Source: Enterococcus mundtii
GTDB lineage: Bacteria > Bacillota > Bacilli > Lactobacillales > Enterococcaceae
NCBI RefSeq assembly: GCF_002813755.1
Contig: NZ_CP018061.1
Location: forward strand, 2,408,001 to 2,472,000
Direction of reading: 5' to 3'
Length of the DNA stretch: 64,000 nt
This document shows positions 39,066 through 47,980 of this stretch, piece after piece. The position numbers and the translations under genes are program-made. Position 1 is the stretch's first letter; every line of letters starts with the position of its first letter. A model generated the notes under the pieces. It was given only the letters and a program-made list of their open reading frames with translations, did no database searches and was not told the DNA's origin.

Positions 39066-39974
39066 ATGGAATTGGATTTAACGAAAGCATCTTTACCGAT
39101 CTACGAAGCACTCGCAAATGAAACTCGCTTAGCGATTTTAAGAGAATTAGGAGATAGTAAGAAAAGCATCAGTGAAATTGGGCAAAAATTAGCGATCAGC
39201 AATGCTTTGATGACAAAGCACATCCGAAAACTTGAACAAGCACAGTTGATCAAAACAGAAAAAGGATCGGGGCAAGACTGGAAGAAAAAATACTTATCTC
39301 TAAAAACTGATTTCATTAATATCAATTTCCCCGCAAAAGTGTTTCCACAAATGAATTTAACCTCCCAATCAGTGAAAATAGGCCACTTTACCGATTTTGA
39401 AGCTAAGCCTTCCTGCGGTATGGCGACGAAAGATCGATTGATTGGCGCATTAGACGACCCTAAGTCTTTTCTTGACCAAGATCGTGTTGATGCGAGCATC
39501 ATCTGGCTAAATAATGGGTTTCTAGAATACAAAATTCCAAATCCTTTGAAAACTGGTGAAAAAATCGAGTTACTGGAAATCAGCATGGAAATCGCTTCTG
39601 AGTTCCCAATTTCTAATAACTATTGGCCAAGTGATCTTTCATTTTACTTAAACAACCACTGCATTGGTAAATACACCATTCCAGGGAACTTTTCAGATGT
39701 TAGAGGTTCCTTGACTCCGAAATGGTGGATCGATGAATTTAGTCAATATGGATTACTTAAGCATTTACGCATCAATCGCTATGACACTTCACTCGATGGA
39801 GAGAAATTAACAGACCACAACCTTAATGAAATCGACTTAGATCATAGTGACTTTTTCACCTTTAAAATCGCTGCGCCTGCCACTGCTGAAAATGCTGGTG
39901 GTTTGACTATCTTCGGCGATCGTTGGGGGAACTATCCTCAAGATTTATTGTTTAATTTTTACGTATCTGAATGA
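39066..39974 (+). CDS. ArsR-type regulator with a large C-terminal sensor-like domain
   Basis: A 302-residue protein. Residues 1-80 form an ArsR-type winged HTH (YEALANETRLAILREL, then SNALMTKHIRKLE). The remaining 220 residues form a strand-rich domain with WPSDLSFYLNNH and GGLTIFGDRWGNYPQ, unlike the short ArsR metal sensors and without a metal-binding cysteine cluster. It stands opposite the sugar operon, so a sugar-responsive repressor is likely. The start at 39066 has GAGGTG 6 nt upstream; a GTG at 39057 is in frame but lies within that site. Confidence 0.8.
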   Translation: MELDLTKASLPIYEALANETRLAILRELGDSKKSISEIGQKLAISNALMTKHIRKLEQAQLIKTEKGSGQDWKKKYLSLKTDFININFPAKVFPQMNLTSQSVKIGHFTDFEAKPSCGMATKDRLIGALDDPKSFLDQDRVDASIIWLNNGFLEYKIPNPLKTGEKIELLEISMEIASEFPISNNYWPSDLSFYLNNHCIGKYTIPGNFSDVRGSLTPKWWIDEFSQYGLLKHLRINRYDTSLDGEKLTDHNLNEIDLDHSDFFTFKIAAPATAENAGGLTIFGDRWGNYPQDLLFNFYVSE

Positions 39975-40559
39975 CCTATTTTTTCTTTATCCAACAAAAA
40001 AAGGACTCAGCAAAGTGATCAGAACTGACCTAACAAGCCGAGATAAAATAAAAAAAATATCTACTTATTAAATGTATATCAACGAAGAAACGTGTCTGGG
40101 ACATTAGTCCTCTTGCACCACCTAAACCGAATAAACGGTTAATTAAAAGAATGGACTTCTTTCAGAAGAATGTAGATAATCTCTCCTAGCCAATTCTATT
40201 GCTTGAAACGACCAATGCTTGGAAAGCCCTTCAAATATCCAACTCATTTTACGTTCTTTTTAAGAATAGAAATAGGACTTCTTGTTTGGGTTCAAGAAGT
40301 CCTGAATTTTTTATAAATCTAGTTCCTCTGTTAGGCAACGACTTTCTTGTTCTAGTTTCTTTATTTCATAATGGATGCCAAAAAGTGCGCTCCTTTTTTC
40401 AGGAAACGCACTTTCTCCATATTTTTTCAACTTCTTGAACCTATACATATAAGCTATTCGCGTGAACTTTTAAACATAAGCCAGATACCCGCTTACCTTT
40501 AACTTTTTATCTCGTTTATTATACTAAGTTCCATTTATTTGTATTTGTTACTATCCCAT
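39975..40559. other. intergenic region with several hairpins
   Basis: About 585 bp without a credible gene. It contains GTGTCTGGGACATTAGTCC near 40092-40110, similar to dispersed repeats of low-GC Gram-positives. A strong hairpin lies at 40274-40314 and a second, AAAGTGCG...CGCACTTT, near 40382-40414. The left hairpin can terminate the regulator transcript. Confidence 0.5.
40274..40314 (+). terminator. hairpin terminator
   Basis: The perfect 11-bp stem AGGACTTCTTG / CAAGAAGTCCT with a T-run following. Confidence 0.75.
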
Positions 40560-41720
40560 CTACCCCAAACTCTCCGTCAATCGCCGCAATCCTTCTTCCA
40601 ATTTCTTACGTGGGCATCCCACGTTCAATCGCAAAAAATTGTGACTAGCTTTCCCATATACTTCGCCTGACATGATTGCAACCTTGCCTCGTTCGATCAT
40701 TCGTTGCTGAAGTTCTTCCATAGTGAATGGGAGTCGGGCACAATCGAGCCACATCAAGTAGGTGGCTTCGCTTTTGGTCACGATGATTTCTGGATGATGT
40801 CGTTTGAGGTACGTAGTGACAAAAGCAATATTGTCATCAATGTACTGATTGAGTTCAGTGACCCAGTTGCTTTCTTTTTCATACGCCGAAATCGTAGCAA
40901 CTAATCCAAAAATACTCGTAGAACCGAGTCCATCGGCTTCTTTCATCTGTTGCAAAAACCGCTGGCGCAAGGACGAATCTGGAATCAATCCGTAAGAAAA
41001 AATCAATCCAGGAAAATTAAATGTTTTACTTCCTGATGTGACGACTGCGACATTTTTTTGGATCAATTCCGTCAGTGGTTGATGGTGTTGTCCCTTTCTG
41101 AGAATATCCATGTGGATCTCATCCGAAATAATGAACACCTCGTTTTTTTGGGCAAGCTCGATGATGTTTACTAATTCTTTTTTGGTCCACACTCTACCTG
41201 TTGGATTGTGGGGACTACACAATAACAAAATTTTATTCTCCGGTTGCTCAAATTGGCGCCTCAAGTCCTCAAAATCCAATTGATAGGTGCTTCCTTGATA
41301 AATCAATTCATTGTTTACCAGTTTGCGTCCATTTCCAGCAATCAGTTTATAAAAGGCATCATAAGCAGGCGTTTGGATAATCACACCTTCTCCAGGTTCG
41401 CTTAATAAACAAATCAGTTGCTTGATGCTATAGATAACAGAAGGACTGTAAACCAACCAGTCCTCGTCGATCCGGTGTCCAAAACGTTCTTTGTACCAGT
41501 GAGTGACTGCTGATTTGAAATCTGCGTGATTCCAACGAGTATAGCCAAAAATTGGATGTCTTAACCTTTCTTGGAGGGCAGCTTCGACGCCTGTTGGTAC
41601 TTTAAAATCTGTATCAGAAATCGTAAATGGCAAGAGATCATTTTTACCGAAGCGGTCTTCAATATAATCCCATTGCGTACAATACGTCCCTTTACGATCA
41701 ATTTGTTCATTGAAAGACAT
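40560..41720 (-). CDS. malY: MalY/PatB-type aminotransferase-fold cystathionine beta-lyase
   Basis: A 386-residue PLP enzyme. The PLP lysine is in VTSGSKTFNFPGL near residue 232. CSPHNPTGRVW and LRLNVGCPR are also present, as in MalY/PatB. MalY cleaves cystathionine and in E. coli interferes with the maltose regulator. It follows a malX-like PTS gene by 19 nt, the same order as E. coli malXY, so the pair probably works together. Confidence 0.87.
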   Translation of the reverse strand: MSFNEQIDRKGTYCTQWDYIEDRFGKNDLLPFTISDTDFKVPTGVEAALQERLRHPIFGYTRWNHADFKSAVTHWYKERFGHRIDEDWLVYSPSVIYSIKQLICLLSEPGEGVIIQTPAYDAFYKLIAGNGRKLVNNELIYQGSTYQLDFEDLRRQFEQPENKILLLCSPHNPTGRVWTKKELVNIIELAQKNEVFIISDEIHMDILRKGQHHQPLTELIQKNVAVVTSGSKTFNFPGLIFSYGLIPDSSLRQRFLQQMKEADGLGSTSIFGLVATISAYEKESNWVTELNQYIDDNIAFVTTYLKRHHPEIIVTKSEATYLMWLDCARLPFTMEELQQRMIERGKVAIMSGEVYGKASHNFLRLNVGCPRKKLEEGLRRLTESLG

Positions 41721-41739
41721 CTTCTACACTCTCCCGATT

Positions 41740-43308
41740 TCAGAACGACAAGATGTCATCCAGTTGATTTCTAACAGTCGTCACTTTTGTTCCTATAATG
41801 ACTTGTACATTCGTATCATCCAAATGGACCACGCCTAATGCACCTAATTTTTTCAGTCGGTCATCATCAACGATCGAACCGTCATTCACGACTAACCTTA
41901 GACGTGTGATGCAATTATCTAAAGAAGTAATATTTTCAGCACCACCTAAAGCAGCCAAGATTCCTCGTGCATCAACTGTGCCTTTTCCTTTATACGTTAC
42001 TTCTTCGTCTGTATATTCTGTCTCAGCTGTCATTTCTTCACGTCCAGGGGTCTTTAAGTTTTTGCGTAAAATCACCGTTTTAAATGTAAAGTAATAGATA
42101 CCAAACCAACAAGCACCCACAAGTAAAACCAACCACCATTTAGTATAAGTCCCTTGCATGACCCCGAAAATAATAAAATCTAAGATTCCGCCATCAGTAT
42201 TCCCAATCGTTACGCCCAACAAACTCATGACCATAAATCCGGCACCAGTCATCAACACATGGAATCCCCATAATAGAGGACTGACAAATAAGAAGAGAAA
42301 TTCGATTGGTTCAGTGATTCCTGTTACAAAAGTCGCAATCACACCTGAAATCAATAATCCTTTTATTTTTGCACGATTCTCTGGCTTTGCGGTTTGATAC
42401 ATCGCTAAAGCCGCTGCGGGAAGGCCAAACATGAATGTCGGCATTTTCCCTTGTGAAAGAAAAGCAGTGGCGCTAGGTGAAATCGCCAATCCTTGTTGCA
42501 ATTCATTATAAAAAATATTTAGTGCGCCAAAGACTTCTTGCCCATTGATGACCTGACTTCCTCCAGCTTCTGTAAACCGGATCATCGATACTAAAATATG
42601 ATGTAAGCCAAATGGCAATAAGAGTCGTTCTCCAGAACCGAATAAGAACGGGCCAAATGCACCAGAGCGTTGGATCAAATTTCCGATCCCAGTGATCAAC
42701 ATGGCAAAAAGTGGCCAAACCACCGGAATCAACACGCCAACAATTGCTAAAGTTACTGAAGTAATGATGGGTACAAAACGTGTCCCTGAAAAGAAGGCAA
42801 AACTATCTGGTAATTGGAATTGATAAAATCGCGTATGGAGCTGATAAACGATCAGCCCGACAATGATCCCTCCCAGAACCCCCATAGATAATGTTTGGAT
42901 ACCAAAAACCATTTCTTGACCAGCTTCACGTAATTGTTCACTTGCTGCCAATTGATTCGTTTCTTGCAGATAAAAATTGATCGATAATTGCATCACTACA
43001 TACCCAACAAATCCTGAAAAAGCAGCCACGCCTTTTTCTTTACGAGCTAAGCCTAAAGGTATCGCCATGGCAAACATCACAGGTAAATAGCTAAAAGCAA
43101 ACCCTCCGATCGTCGACATAAAACGAAATATCACCTGTAGCCAAGCAGCACCTAAAAATGGAAAAGCAGTGATTGCTGATTCAGCGGAGAACGCACTCCC
43201 GATTCCTAAGAACAATCCCATGAAAGCTAACAGTGCGACTGGTAACATGAACGTTTTGCCTAACCCTTGAAAGATTTCCATCCAACTTGCTTTCTTCCCT
43301 TTTTGCAT
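41740..43308 (-). CDS. malX: PTS transporter EIICB, glucose/maltose family (MalX-like)
   Basis: A 522-residue EIIC-EIIB protein. The EIIC domain has about ten helices, with GITEPIEFLFLFVSP near residue 322. The EIIB domain starts near residue 430 with the phosphorylated cysteine in SLDNCITRLRL. There is no EIIA domain, so a shared glucose-type EIIA must supply phosphate. A strong cre site lies 37-50 nt upstream. It is downstream of an RpiR-type regulator on the same strand. Confidence 0.88.
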   Translation of the reverse strand: MQKGKKASWMEIFQGLGKTFMLPVALLAFMGLFLGIGSAFSAESAITAFPFLGAAWLQVIFRFMSTIGGFAFSYLPVMFAMAIPLGLARKEKGVAAFSGFVGYVVMQLSINFYLQETNQLAASEQLREAGQEMVFGIQTLSMGVLGGIIVGLIVYQLHTRFYQFQLPDSFAFFSGTRFVPIITSVTLAIVGVLIPVVWPLFAMLITGIGNLIQRSGAFGPFLFGSGERLLLPFGLHHILVSMIRFTEAGGSQVINGQEVFGALNIFYNELQQGLAISPSATAFLSQGKMPTFMFGLPAAALAMYQTAKPENRAKIKGLLISGVIATFVTGITEPIEFLFLFVSPLLWGFHVLMTGAGFMVMSLLGVTIGNTDGGILDFIIFGVMQGTYTKWWLVLLVGACWFGIYYFTFKTVILRKNLKTPGREEMTAETEYTDEEVTYKGKGTVDARGILAALGGAENITSLDNCITRLRLVVNDGSIVDDDRLKKLGALGVVHLDDTNVQVIIGTKVTTVRNQLDDILSF

Positions 43309-43344
43309 CCCTTTTCCCCCTTACTCTATTTCTTACCCTTAAAA

Positions 43345-43358
43345 TGTAAGCGATGACA
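43345..43358 (-). promoter_or_regulatory. cre site for CcpA
   Basis: TGTAAGCGATGACA fits the core TGNAANCGNNNNCA at every fixed position. It lies between the rpiR stop and the malX start, so carbon catabolite repression of malX-malY is likely. Confidence 0.7.
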
Positions 43359-43398
43359 AAGGCGGTTGCAATACTTCCTGTCCATGTAGAATGGGCAT

Positions 43399-44190
43399 TC
43401 ATAAATTAGAATCTCCATTCTGAGAAGTGACTTGTTTCGCATAATGGATCATCAAAATATCTAACAAGATATCCATTGAAACTCTTGGACTCAAATCAAT
43501 ATTCTGATGATAGATCGTCAACATTTCTGCAATAAATGCGACCGTCGACAATTCTTCTAAAGAACTTGTCGGTTGACCAATAAAAGACAACAGAGGAACA
43601 TTTCGCTCCTTTAGTCGTTTAGCATAATCGAGCATTCCTAATGTTTCCCCACTATGACTAATAAAAATAGCAAGATCTCCTTCTCCTAGTTGTTTACTCA
43701 CTGCTAGCAATTCGTCCCAATCGGTTGAATGCCCCACATTTTTACCAAGAAAATGCAATTTTCGATTCAGGGAAACAGCGACCGGGATACTTTGCCCTAC
43801 AGCAAACAGTTCAATACGTTTTGCTTCTTTAATCATATTGACTGCGCGATCGATTTGTTTCGGTTCGATTTTTTCTAACGTCTCCGTAAACTGACGAAGG
43901 ATTTCATTGATCAATGGTTTGAATTCATCCGACACATCATTAGAATCACTCGTTTCTTCTAATGACCGATAACTTTTAAGGGCAAACTTAAATTCTTGAA
44001 ATCCTTTAAAGCCAAGCTTTTTTGCCATTCGAGTAATAGTCGATTGGCTGGTAAATGTTTCACTCGCTAATTCTTCGGCTGTCATGGAGGAAACTTTTCT
44101 TGATTGATGCAAACAATAATCTAAGATATTTTTTTCCACTTGATTTAATTCAGAAAATTTATATTGGATTCTCTTATAGAATTGATTCAT
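43399..44190 (-). CDS. RpiR/MurR-family transcriptional regulator
   Basis: A 263-residue regulator. The N-terminal HTH (residues 1-77) has FTSQSTITRMAKKLGFKGFQEFK. A SIS sugar-phosphate domain (about residues 107-235) has FAVGQSIPVA and ISHSGETLGML. It probably controls the malX-malY genes that follow in the same direction, sensing a hexose or amino-sugar phosphate. Confidence 0.9.
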   Translation of the reverse strand: MNQFYKRIQYKFSELNQVEKNILDYCLHQSRKVSSMTAEELASETFTSQSTITRMAKKLGFKGFQEFKFALKSYRSLEETSDSNDVSDEFKPLINEILRQFTETLEKIEPKQIDRAVNMIKEAKRIELFAVGQSIPVAVSLNRKLHFLGKNVGHSTDWDELLAVSKQLGEGDLAIFISHSGETLGMLDYAKRLKERNVPLLSFIGQPTSSLEELSTVAFIAEMLTIYHQNIDLSPRVSMDILLDILMIHYAKQVTSQNGDSNL

Positions 44191-44305
44191 CTCTTTCTCC
44201 TATTCTGGCAATTTTTCGCCAATGAACAATATGGTTTGTTTTCTTATCTATTTTACCGGAGAATACGATGAAAAACGAGTCTACAGATAAATTCAGACAT
44301 GCAAA

Positions 44306-44342
44306 AAAATCCACAAAAATCGGCAATATGATTTTCGTGGAT
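44306..44342 (-). terminator. terminator of the nagB-like gene
   Basis: AATCCACGAAAATC...GATTTTTGTGGATT on the minus strand with a following T7. Confidence 0.85.
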
Positions 44343-44381
44343 TCTGTGTTGCTCTTTGAAACAATCCATTGATATGCCTAT

Positions 44382-45092
44382 TTATTTTAATAATTTTGCA
44401 GCTGCTTCATCTAAAATCACTGTGATATTGGGATGAGTCATCAAGATCGATGCAGGAATCTCCTCTGTTACTGGTCCTTCGATCACTTGTTTGATGATCT
44501 CTGCTTTATGCTCCCCGTTAACGATAAATACTAACTGTTTCGCTGCCATGACCGTCTTTGGTCCAAATGTCACAAAGTAATCACCAGGTTCTTCTCCCAG
44601 ATGTTCTTTTAACGATTCATACATCTGATCTCCTGGAATGACTGGAATGCTATAAGTCTTCTTACTAAAATCCGTATATCCAGGCATATTTCCACAAAAA
44701 TGACCATCTTCCCCAAGCCCCATCAAGACTAGATCCAAGCCACCCGCTTGAGCGATTCGTTTATCCACCTCTTGATAATTATCAATAGTCAGTTCATGGA
44801 TATTCTCAGCAGAGACCCCTATAGGATCATAAAGGGCTTCTTTCAGTCCTGACATAGTCAGACCATACTGCTTGTCCTTTAACGCCACTTCATCAAAATT
44901 ATAATAATGGATCATCGATGTATCCATCTGTAGTTTACTAAGCGTCTCCACCAAAATCTCGTAGGCCATCTTAGGCGAATTTCCTGTCGTCAAAGACAAA
45001 TTCACTCTTTTTTTCTTCAACATTTTTTCCAAGACGATCCCCGCCGTTACTTTACTAAGCGTTTCATAATCCTTCGCAATCACTAAATCCAT
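44382..45092 (-). CDS. glucosamine-6-phosphate deaminase-like isomerase
   Basis: A 236-residue NagB/RpiA-fold protein with SLTTGNSPKMAYE near residue 33, YYNFDEVAL near 70, and GLGEDGHFCGNMPG near 124. True NagB reads GxGxDGHIAFNEP at the last motif, so this is a paralogue that may act on another amino-sugar or hexose phosphate. The start at 45092 follows GAAAGGAAG by 8 nt; an ATG at 45116 precedes that site. It lies upstream of the RpiR gene, on the same strand. Confidence 0.78.
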   Translation of the reverse strand: MDLVIAKDYETLSKVTAGIVLEKMLKKKRVNLSLTTGNSPKMAYEILVETLSKLQMDTSMIHYYNFDEVALKDKQYGLTMSGLKEALYDPIGVSAENIHELTIDNYQEVDKRIAQAGGLDLVLMGLGEDGHFCGNMPGYTDFSKKTYSIPVIPGDQMYESLKEHLGEEPGDYFVTFGPKTVMAAKQLVFIVNGEHKAEIIKQVIEGPVTEEIPASILMTHPNITVILDEAAAKLLK

Positions 45093-45116
45093 TGCTGTCC
45101 ACTTCCTTTCAATCAA

Positions 45117-45508
45117 TCATTTAGTTAAAGTGTAACAGTGTGGCGGTGTTTTTGATAGCGTTTTCTTGTATGTGAAAAAAATTTCGAAATAGAAATACTA
45201 GTTACTTTTCTAACTTCCTTAGTAATTTCAATGATTTCTCTTCCTTATAACACAAAAGAGTCTATCAAATAAATGACAGACTCTTTTGGTTAGCCGCACA
45301 GCAACTCTTCTTTATGATTATCTAAATTTTATCACTAAAAAAACTACTGTCAATAAATTGTCGTTTATTAATAATTCTAACCTAATTTCAAAAAAATAAA
45401 GAGCGTAAGTGATTATTTTCTATCCTAGTCCAATATCTACTTGTTACTTATTTTTCCATTTTTTAAAATCTCTGCCCACGTTTCTGCCCACGAAAACGAA
45501 AACTATTA
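45117..45508. other. intergenic region upstream of tRNA-Thr
   Basis: It holds a hairpin AAAAGAGTCT / AGACTCTTTT (45254-45287) that can stop transcription from either side. It also has a tandem pair of TCTGCCCACG (45471-45480 and 45483-45492). Read on the minus strand, the pair gives CGTGGGCAGA twice in frame, followed by a TAA at about 45447-45449, which may be the tail of a lost integrase gene. No intact gene is seen. Confidence 0.45.
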
Positions 45509-45556
45509 AAAAAACACCGTCAATATCTCGGTATAAACCTTGATATGACGGCGTTT
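45509..45556 (-). terminator. terminator of tRNA-Thr
   Basis: On the minus strand AAACGCCGTCA...TGACGGTGTTT with inner pairing GGTTTATACC and a T7 tail, 9 nt after the tRNA 3' end. Confidence 0.8.
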
Positions 45557-45564
45557 ATCTAGTA

Positions 45565-45637
45565 TGCCAGCTGCAGGGATCGAACCTGTGACCTACGCGT
45601 TACGAGTGCGTTGCTCTACCAACTGAGCTAAGCTGGC
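45565..45637 (-). tRNA. tRNA-Thr (anticodon CGT)
   Basis: A 73-nt cloverleaf on the minus strand: acceptor GCCAGCT/AGCTGGC, D-arm GCTC-AGTTGGTA-GAGC, anticodon loop CTCGTAA giving CGT (reads ACG, Thr), and T-arm ACAGG-TTCGATC-CCTG(C). CCA is not encoded. The closing pair of the anticodon stem is an A-C mismatch, but the rest is regular. Confidence 0.93.
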
Positions 45638-45758
45638 GTTTCCAAGAGAAATTATAGTCGTTATGTTAAGAAATGTAAAGGGGTAATGTGGAAGATTTTT
45701 CTACTTTCATGATTTTTTTCAAAAAATGTGCTATAATTATAGATGAAAGGCAGGTTTT

Positions 45759-46001
45759 ATGAAAATGGCAACTTTTGGAAAATTTGAAACAAAGGTCGAA
45801 CCGTCAGAATTTGGAGAAAAATTTACCACTGATACACATGTTACCTTTATGATTCACGGAAAAACGCAAACCGGAACGATTTCCAAGCAATTGAAAAACT
45901 CTGCTGTTGTTGCAATTGATGAAACTAATGAGAATGCCGATTTGATGACCCAAAGTAAAGGCGTCGTCATTATCAATTACAAAGATATGAGTAAGATTTA
46001 G
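45759..46001 (+). CDS. DUF2187-family small protein
   Basis: An 80-residue protein with a C-terminal KOW-like strand set (HVTFMIHGKTQTGTIS, SAVVAIDET, GVVIINYKDM) as in DUF2187/YkvS proteins. It is a single-gene unit with a TATAAT -10 at 45733-45738, AAAGG 8 nt before the ATG, and a terminator after the stop. Its function is not known. Confidence 0.75.
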   Translation: MKMATFGKFETKVEPSEFGEKFTTDTHVTFMIHGKTQTGTISKQLKNSAVVAIDETNENADLMTQSKGVVIINYKDMSKI

Positions 46002-46006
46002 TTTTT

Positions 46007-46037
46007 TCAACCATCCATCAAGTGGATGGTTTTTATT
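46007..46037 (+). terminator. terminator of the DUF2187 gene
   Basis: AACCATCCA-TCAAG-TGGATGGTT followed by TTTATTTT. Confidence 0.9.
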
Positions 46038-46053
46038 TTGGCTGAATGAAATA

Positions 46054-46085
46054 AAAAAAATCTGGGAAGACCCCAGATTTTTTTG
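46054..46085 (-). terminator. terminator of upp
   Basis: AAATCTGGG-GTCTT-CCCAGATTT with T-runs on both sides. It lies 16 nt after the upp stop. Confidence 0.88.
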
Positions 46086-46100
46086 TATAGCTCATTTTTC

Positions 46101-46730
46101 CTATTTAGTACCAAATAAACGGTCGCCGGCATCGCCTAGACCAGGAACGATATAGCCTTTGTCGTTTAATTTTTCATCTAATGAAGCAGTATAGATATCA
46201 ATATCTGGATGTGCTTCTTGTAAGGCTTTAACACCTTCTGGAGCTGCAACAAGGCAAACAAATTTAATGTTTGAAGCGCCACGTGCTTTCAGAGCATCGA
46301 TCGCCATGATCGCTGAGCCACCTGTCGCTAACATTGGATCAACTACGAATAATTGACGTGCGTCGATATCTTCCGGTAATTTAACGAAATACTCGTGCGG
46401 TGCCAATGTTTCTTCATCTCTGTATAATCCGATGTGGCCGACTTTAGCTGCTGGGATCAATTCTAAGATTCCGTCAACCATTCCAATACCTGCGCGCAAG
46501 ATTGGGATAATGGCTACTTTTTTACCAGACAATGTTTTTTGTGTTGTTTCTGTGATCGGTGTTTCGATGACAATGTCTTCAAGTGGCATATCACGTGATA
46601 CTTCATATGCCATCAGCATAGCGATTTCATCAACAACCTCACGGAAAACTTTTGTACCACAATTTTTGTCGCGAATAATCGTTAATTTGTGTTGGATCAA
46701 TGGATGGTCGATTACTTGAAATTTGCCCAT
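46101..46730 (-). CDS. upp: uracil phosphoribosyltransferase
   Basis: A 209-residue salvage enzyme making UMP from uracil and PRPP. The PRPP-binding loop [12 protein letters not shown] lies near residues 125-137, and the C-terminal uracil site [18 protein letters not shown] is intact. It is a single-gene unit next to its own terminator. Confidence 0.97.
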   Translation of the reverse strand: MGKFQVIDHPLIQHKLTIIRDKNCGTKVFREVVDEIAMLMAYEVSRDMPLEDIVIETPITETTQKTLSGKKVAIIPILRAGIGMVDGILELIPAAKVGHIGLYRDEETLAPHEYFVKLPEDIDARQLFVVDPMLATGGSAIMAIDALKARGASNIKFVCLVAAPEGVKALQEAHPDIDIYTASLDEKLNDKGYIVPGLGDAGDRLFGTK

Positions 46731-46865
46731 TTTTTTGTCTCCTTTTTCTCTCGTTTCTTTTTAATTGTAAAACAAAATCACTGACTTGACTAGTCTAACC
46801 CGTCATTTTCCTAAAGAAAATCAAAGAAATAAAAAAACAAAGCGGTGTTCTTTTTAAAATCAGCA

Positions 46866-46910
46866 AAAAATAACAAAAACGCCTGAAAATCAGACGTTTT
46901 TTGTTATTTT
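46866..46910. terminator. bidirectional terminator
   Basis: AAAATAACAAAA-ACG-CTGA / TCAG-CGT-TTTTGTTATTTT. It lies between upp and the esterase gene and can serve the esterase on the minus strand. Confidence 0.8.
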
Positions 46911-46946
46911 TCTAATTTATTAATGGATAAAGATGACAAAAAACAA

Positions 46947-47888
46947 CTATTTTTTTAGCCATTCTGTGGAAAGAGTCATTGCTGCTCGTGTCGCATTGGT
47001 TTGGTCCATCGCATTTACCATGACAAAATCATGGATGATCCCTTGGAAACGTACTTGCGTAACTTCCACACCAGCTTCACGAAGTTTTCTAGCATATGCT
47101 TCTCCTTCATCTCTTAACACGTCCGCTTCACCAGTCAAAATCATTGCAGGCGGTAAACCTGTCAATTCTTCTTTACTTGCACGTAGAGGTGAGGCAGTGA
47201 TTTCTGCTCGTTTCTTTTCATCTGTCGTATACTGATCCCAGAACCATTGCATCCCTTCTTTTGTTAAGAAGTAATTCTCTGCAAATTGGTTATACGAATC
47301 TGTATCGAAATTTGCATCAGTTACAGGATAATATAGTAATTGTTTTTTGATTGGTAATCCTTGACGTTGCTTTGTAAGGATCGTCATCACCGTTGCCATA
47401 TTCCCACCTACGGAATCCCCAGCGACTGTCAAGTTTTCAAGATCCAAGCCTTTCGACTCAGAAAGCTCCGCAAGTTTTTGCAAAATCGCGTAGTTTTGCT
47501 CGATGGCAGTAGGATATTTTGCTTCTGGTGAACGACTATACTCAGGAAAAATCACGATCGAATTTGTACGAACAGCCAATTCCCGAATCAATTTGTCATG
47601 TGTTTTAGCACTACCAAATACCCAACCAGCACCATGTATATAAAAAATGACAGGTAATTTTTCTACATTTCCTTCAGGACGGATAAAACGCACATTGATT
47701 TGTCCCCAATCATTGGTATCCATTTTCAAATCCTCGATATCCACAGGTAATTTTTCCACAGAAGAACTTTGAACTTCTTCTAGAAGATCACGCCCTTCTT
47801 CCGGAGGTAATTCATAGATACGCGGGTGCGGTGCATTAGCATCACTAAACTCAATTGCTTCTTTTTCTAATGAAATTCGATCAGTCAT
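46947..47888 (-). CDS. alpha/beta-hydrolase esterase (HSL family)
   Basis: A 313-residue esterase. The oxyanion motif HGAGWVFGS (variant of HGGG) lies near residue 85 and the nucleophile elbow GDSVGGN near 158. The Asp is in TGEADVLRDEG near 255, and the catalytic His is in GIIHDFVMV near 285. It is a cytoplasmic acyl esterase of the hormone-sensitive lipase type; the substrate is unknown. Confidence 0.88.
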   Translation of the reverse strand: MTDRISLEKEAIEFSDANAPHPRIYELPPEEGRDLLEEVQSSSVEKLPVDIEDLKMDTNDWGQINVRFIRPEGNVEKLPVIFYIHGAGWVFGSAKTHDKLIRELAVRTNSIVIFPEYSRSPEAKYPTAIEQNYAILQKLAELSESKGLDLENLTVAGDSVGGNMATVMTILTKQRQGLPIKKQLLYYPVTDANFDTDSYNQFAENYFLTKEGMQWFWDQYTTDEKKRAEITASPLRASKEELTGLPPAMILTGEADVLRDEGEAYARKLREAGVEVTQVRFQGIIHDFVMVNAMDQTNATRAAMTLSTEWLKK

Positions 47889-47980
47889 ACGGATTCCTCC
47901 CTAAATTGAATGCAACAAATAAAATTACACCTCATATACTAGAGAGCAACCAGACAAAAGTCAAAAAATCAGATTGAAAG

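Noticed and set aside
43181..43402. 73-codon frame starting in an ATGA overlap with the rpiR stop
   Set aside because: It runs through the cre site and far into malX in another frame. The overlap is probably chance.
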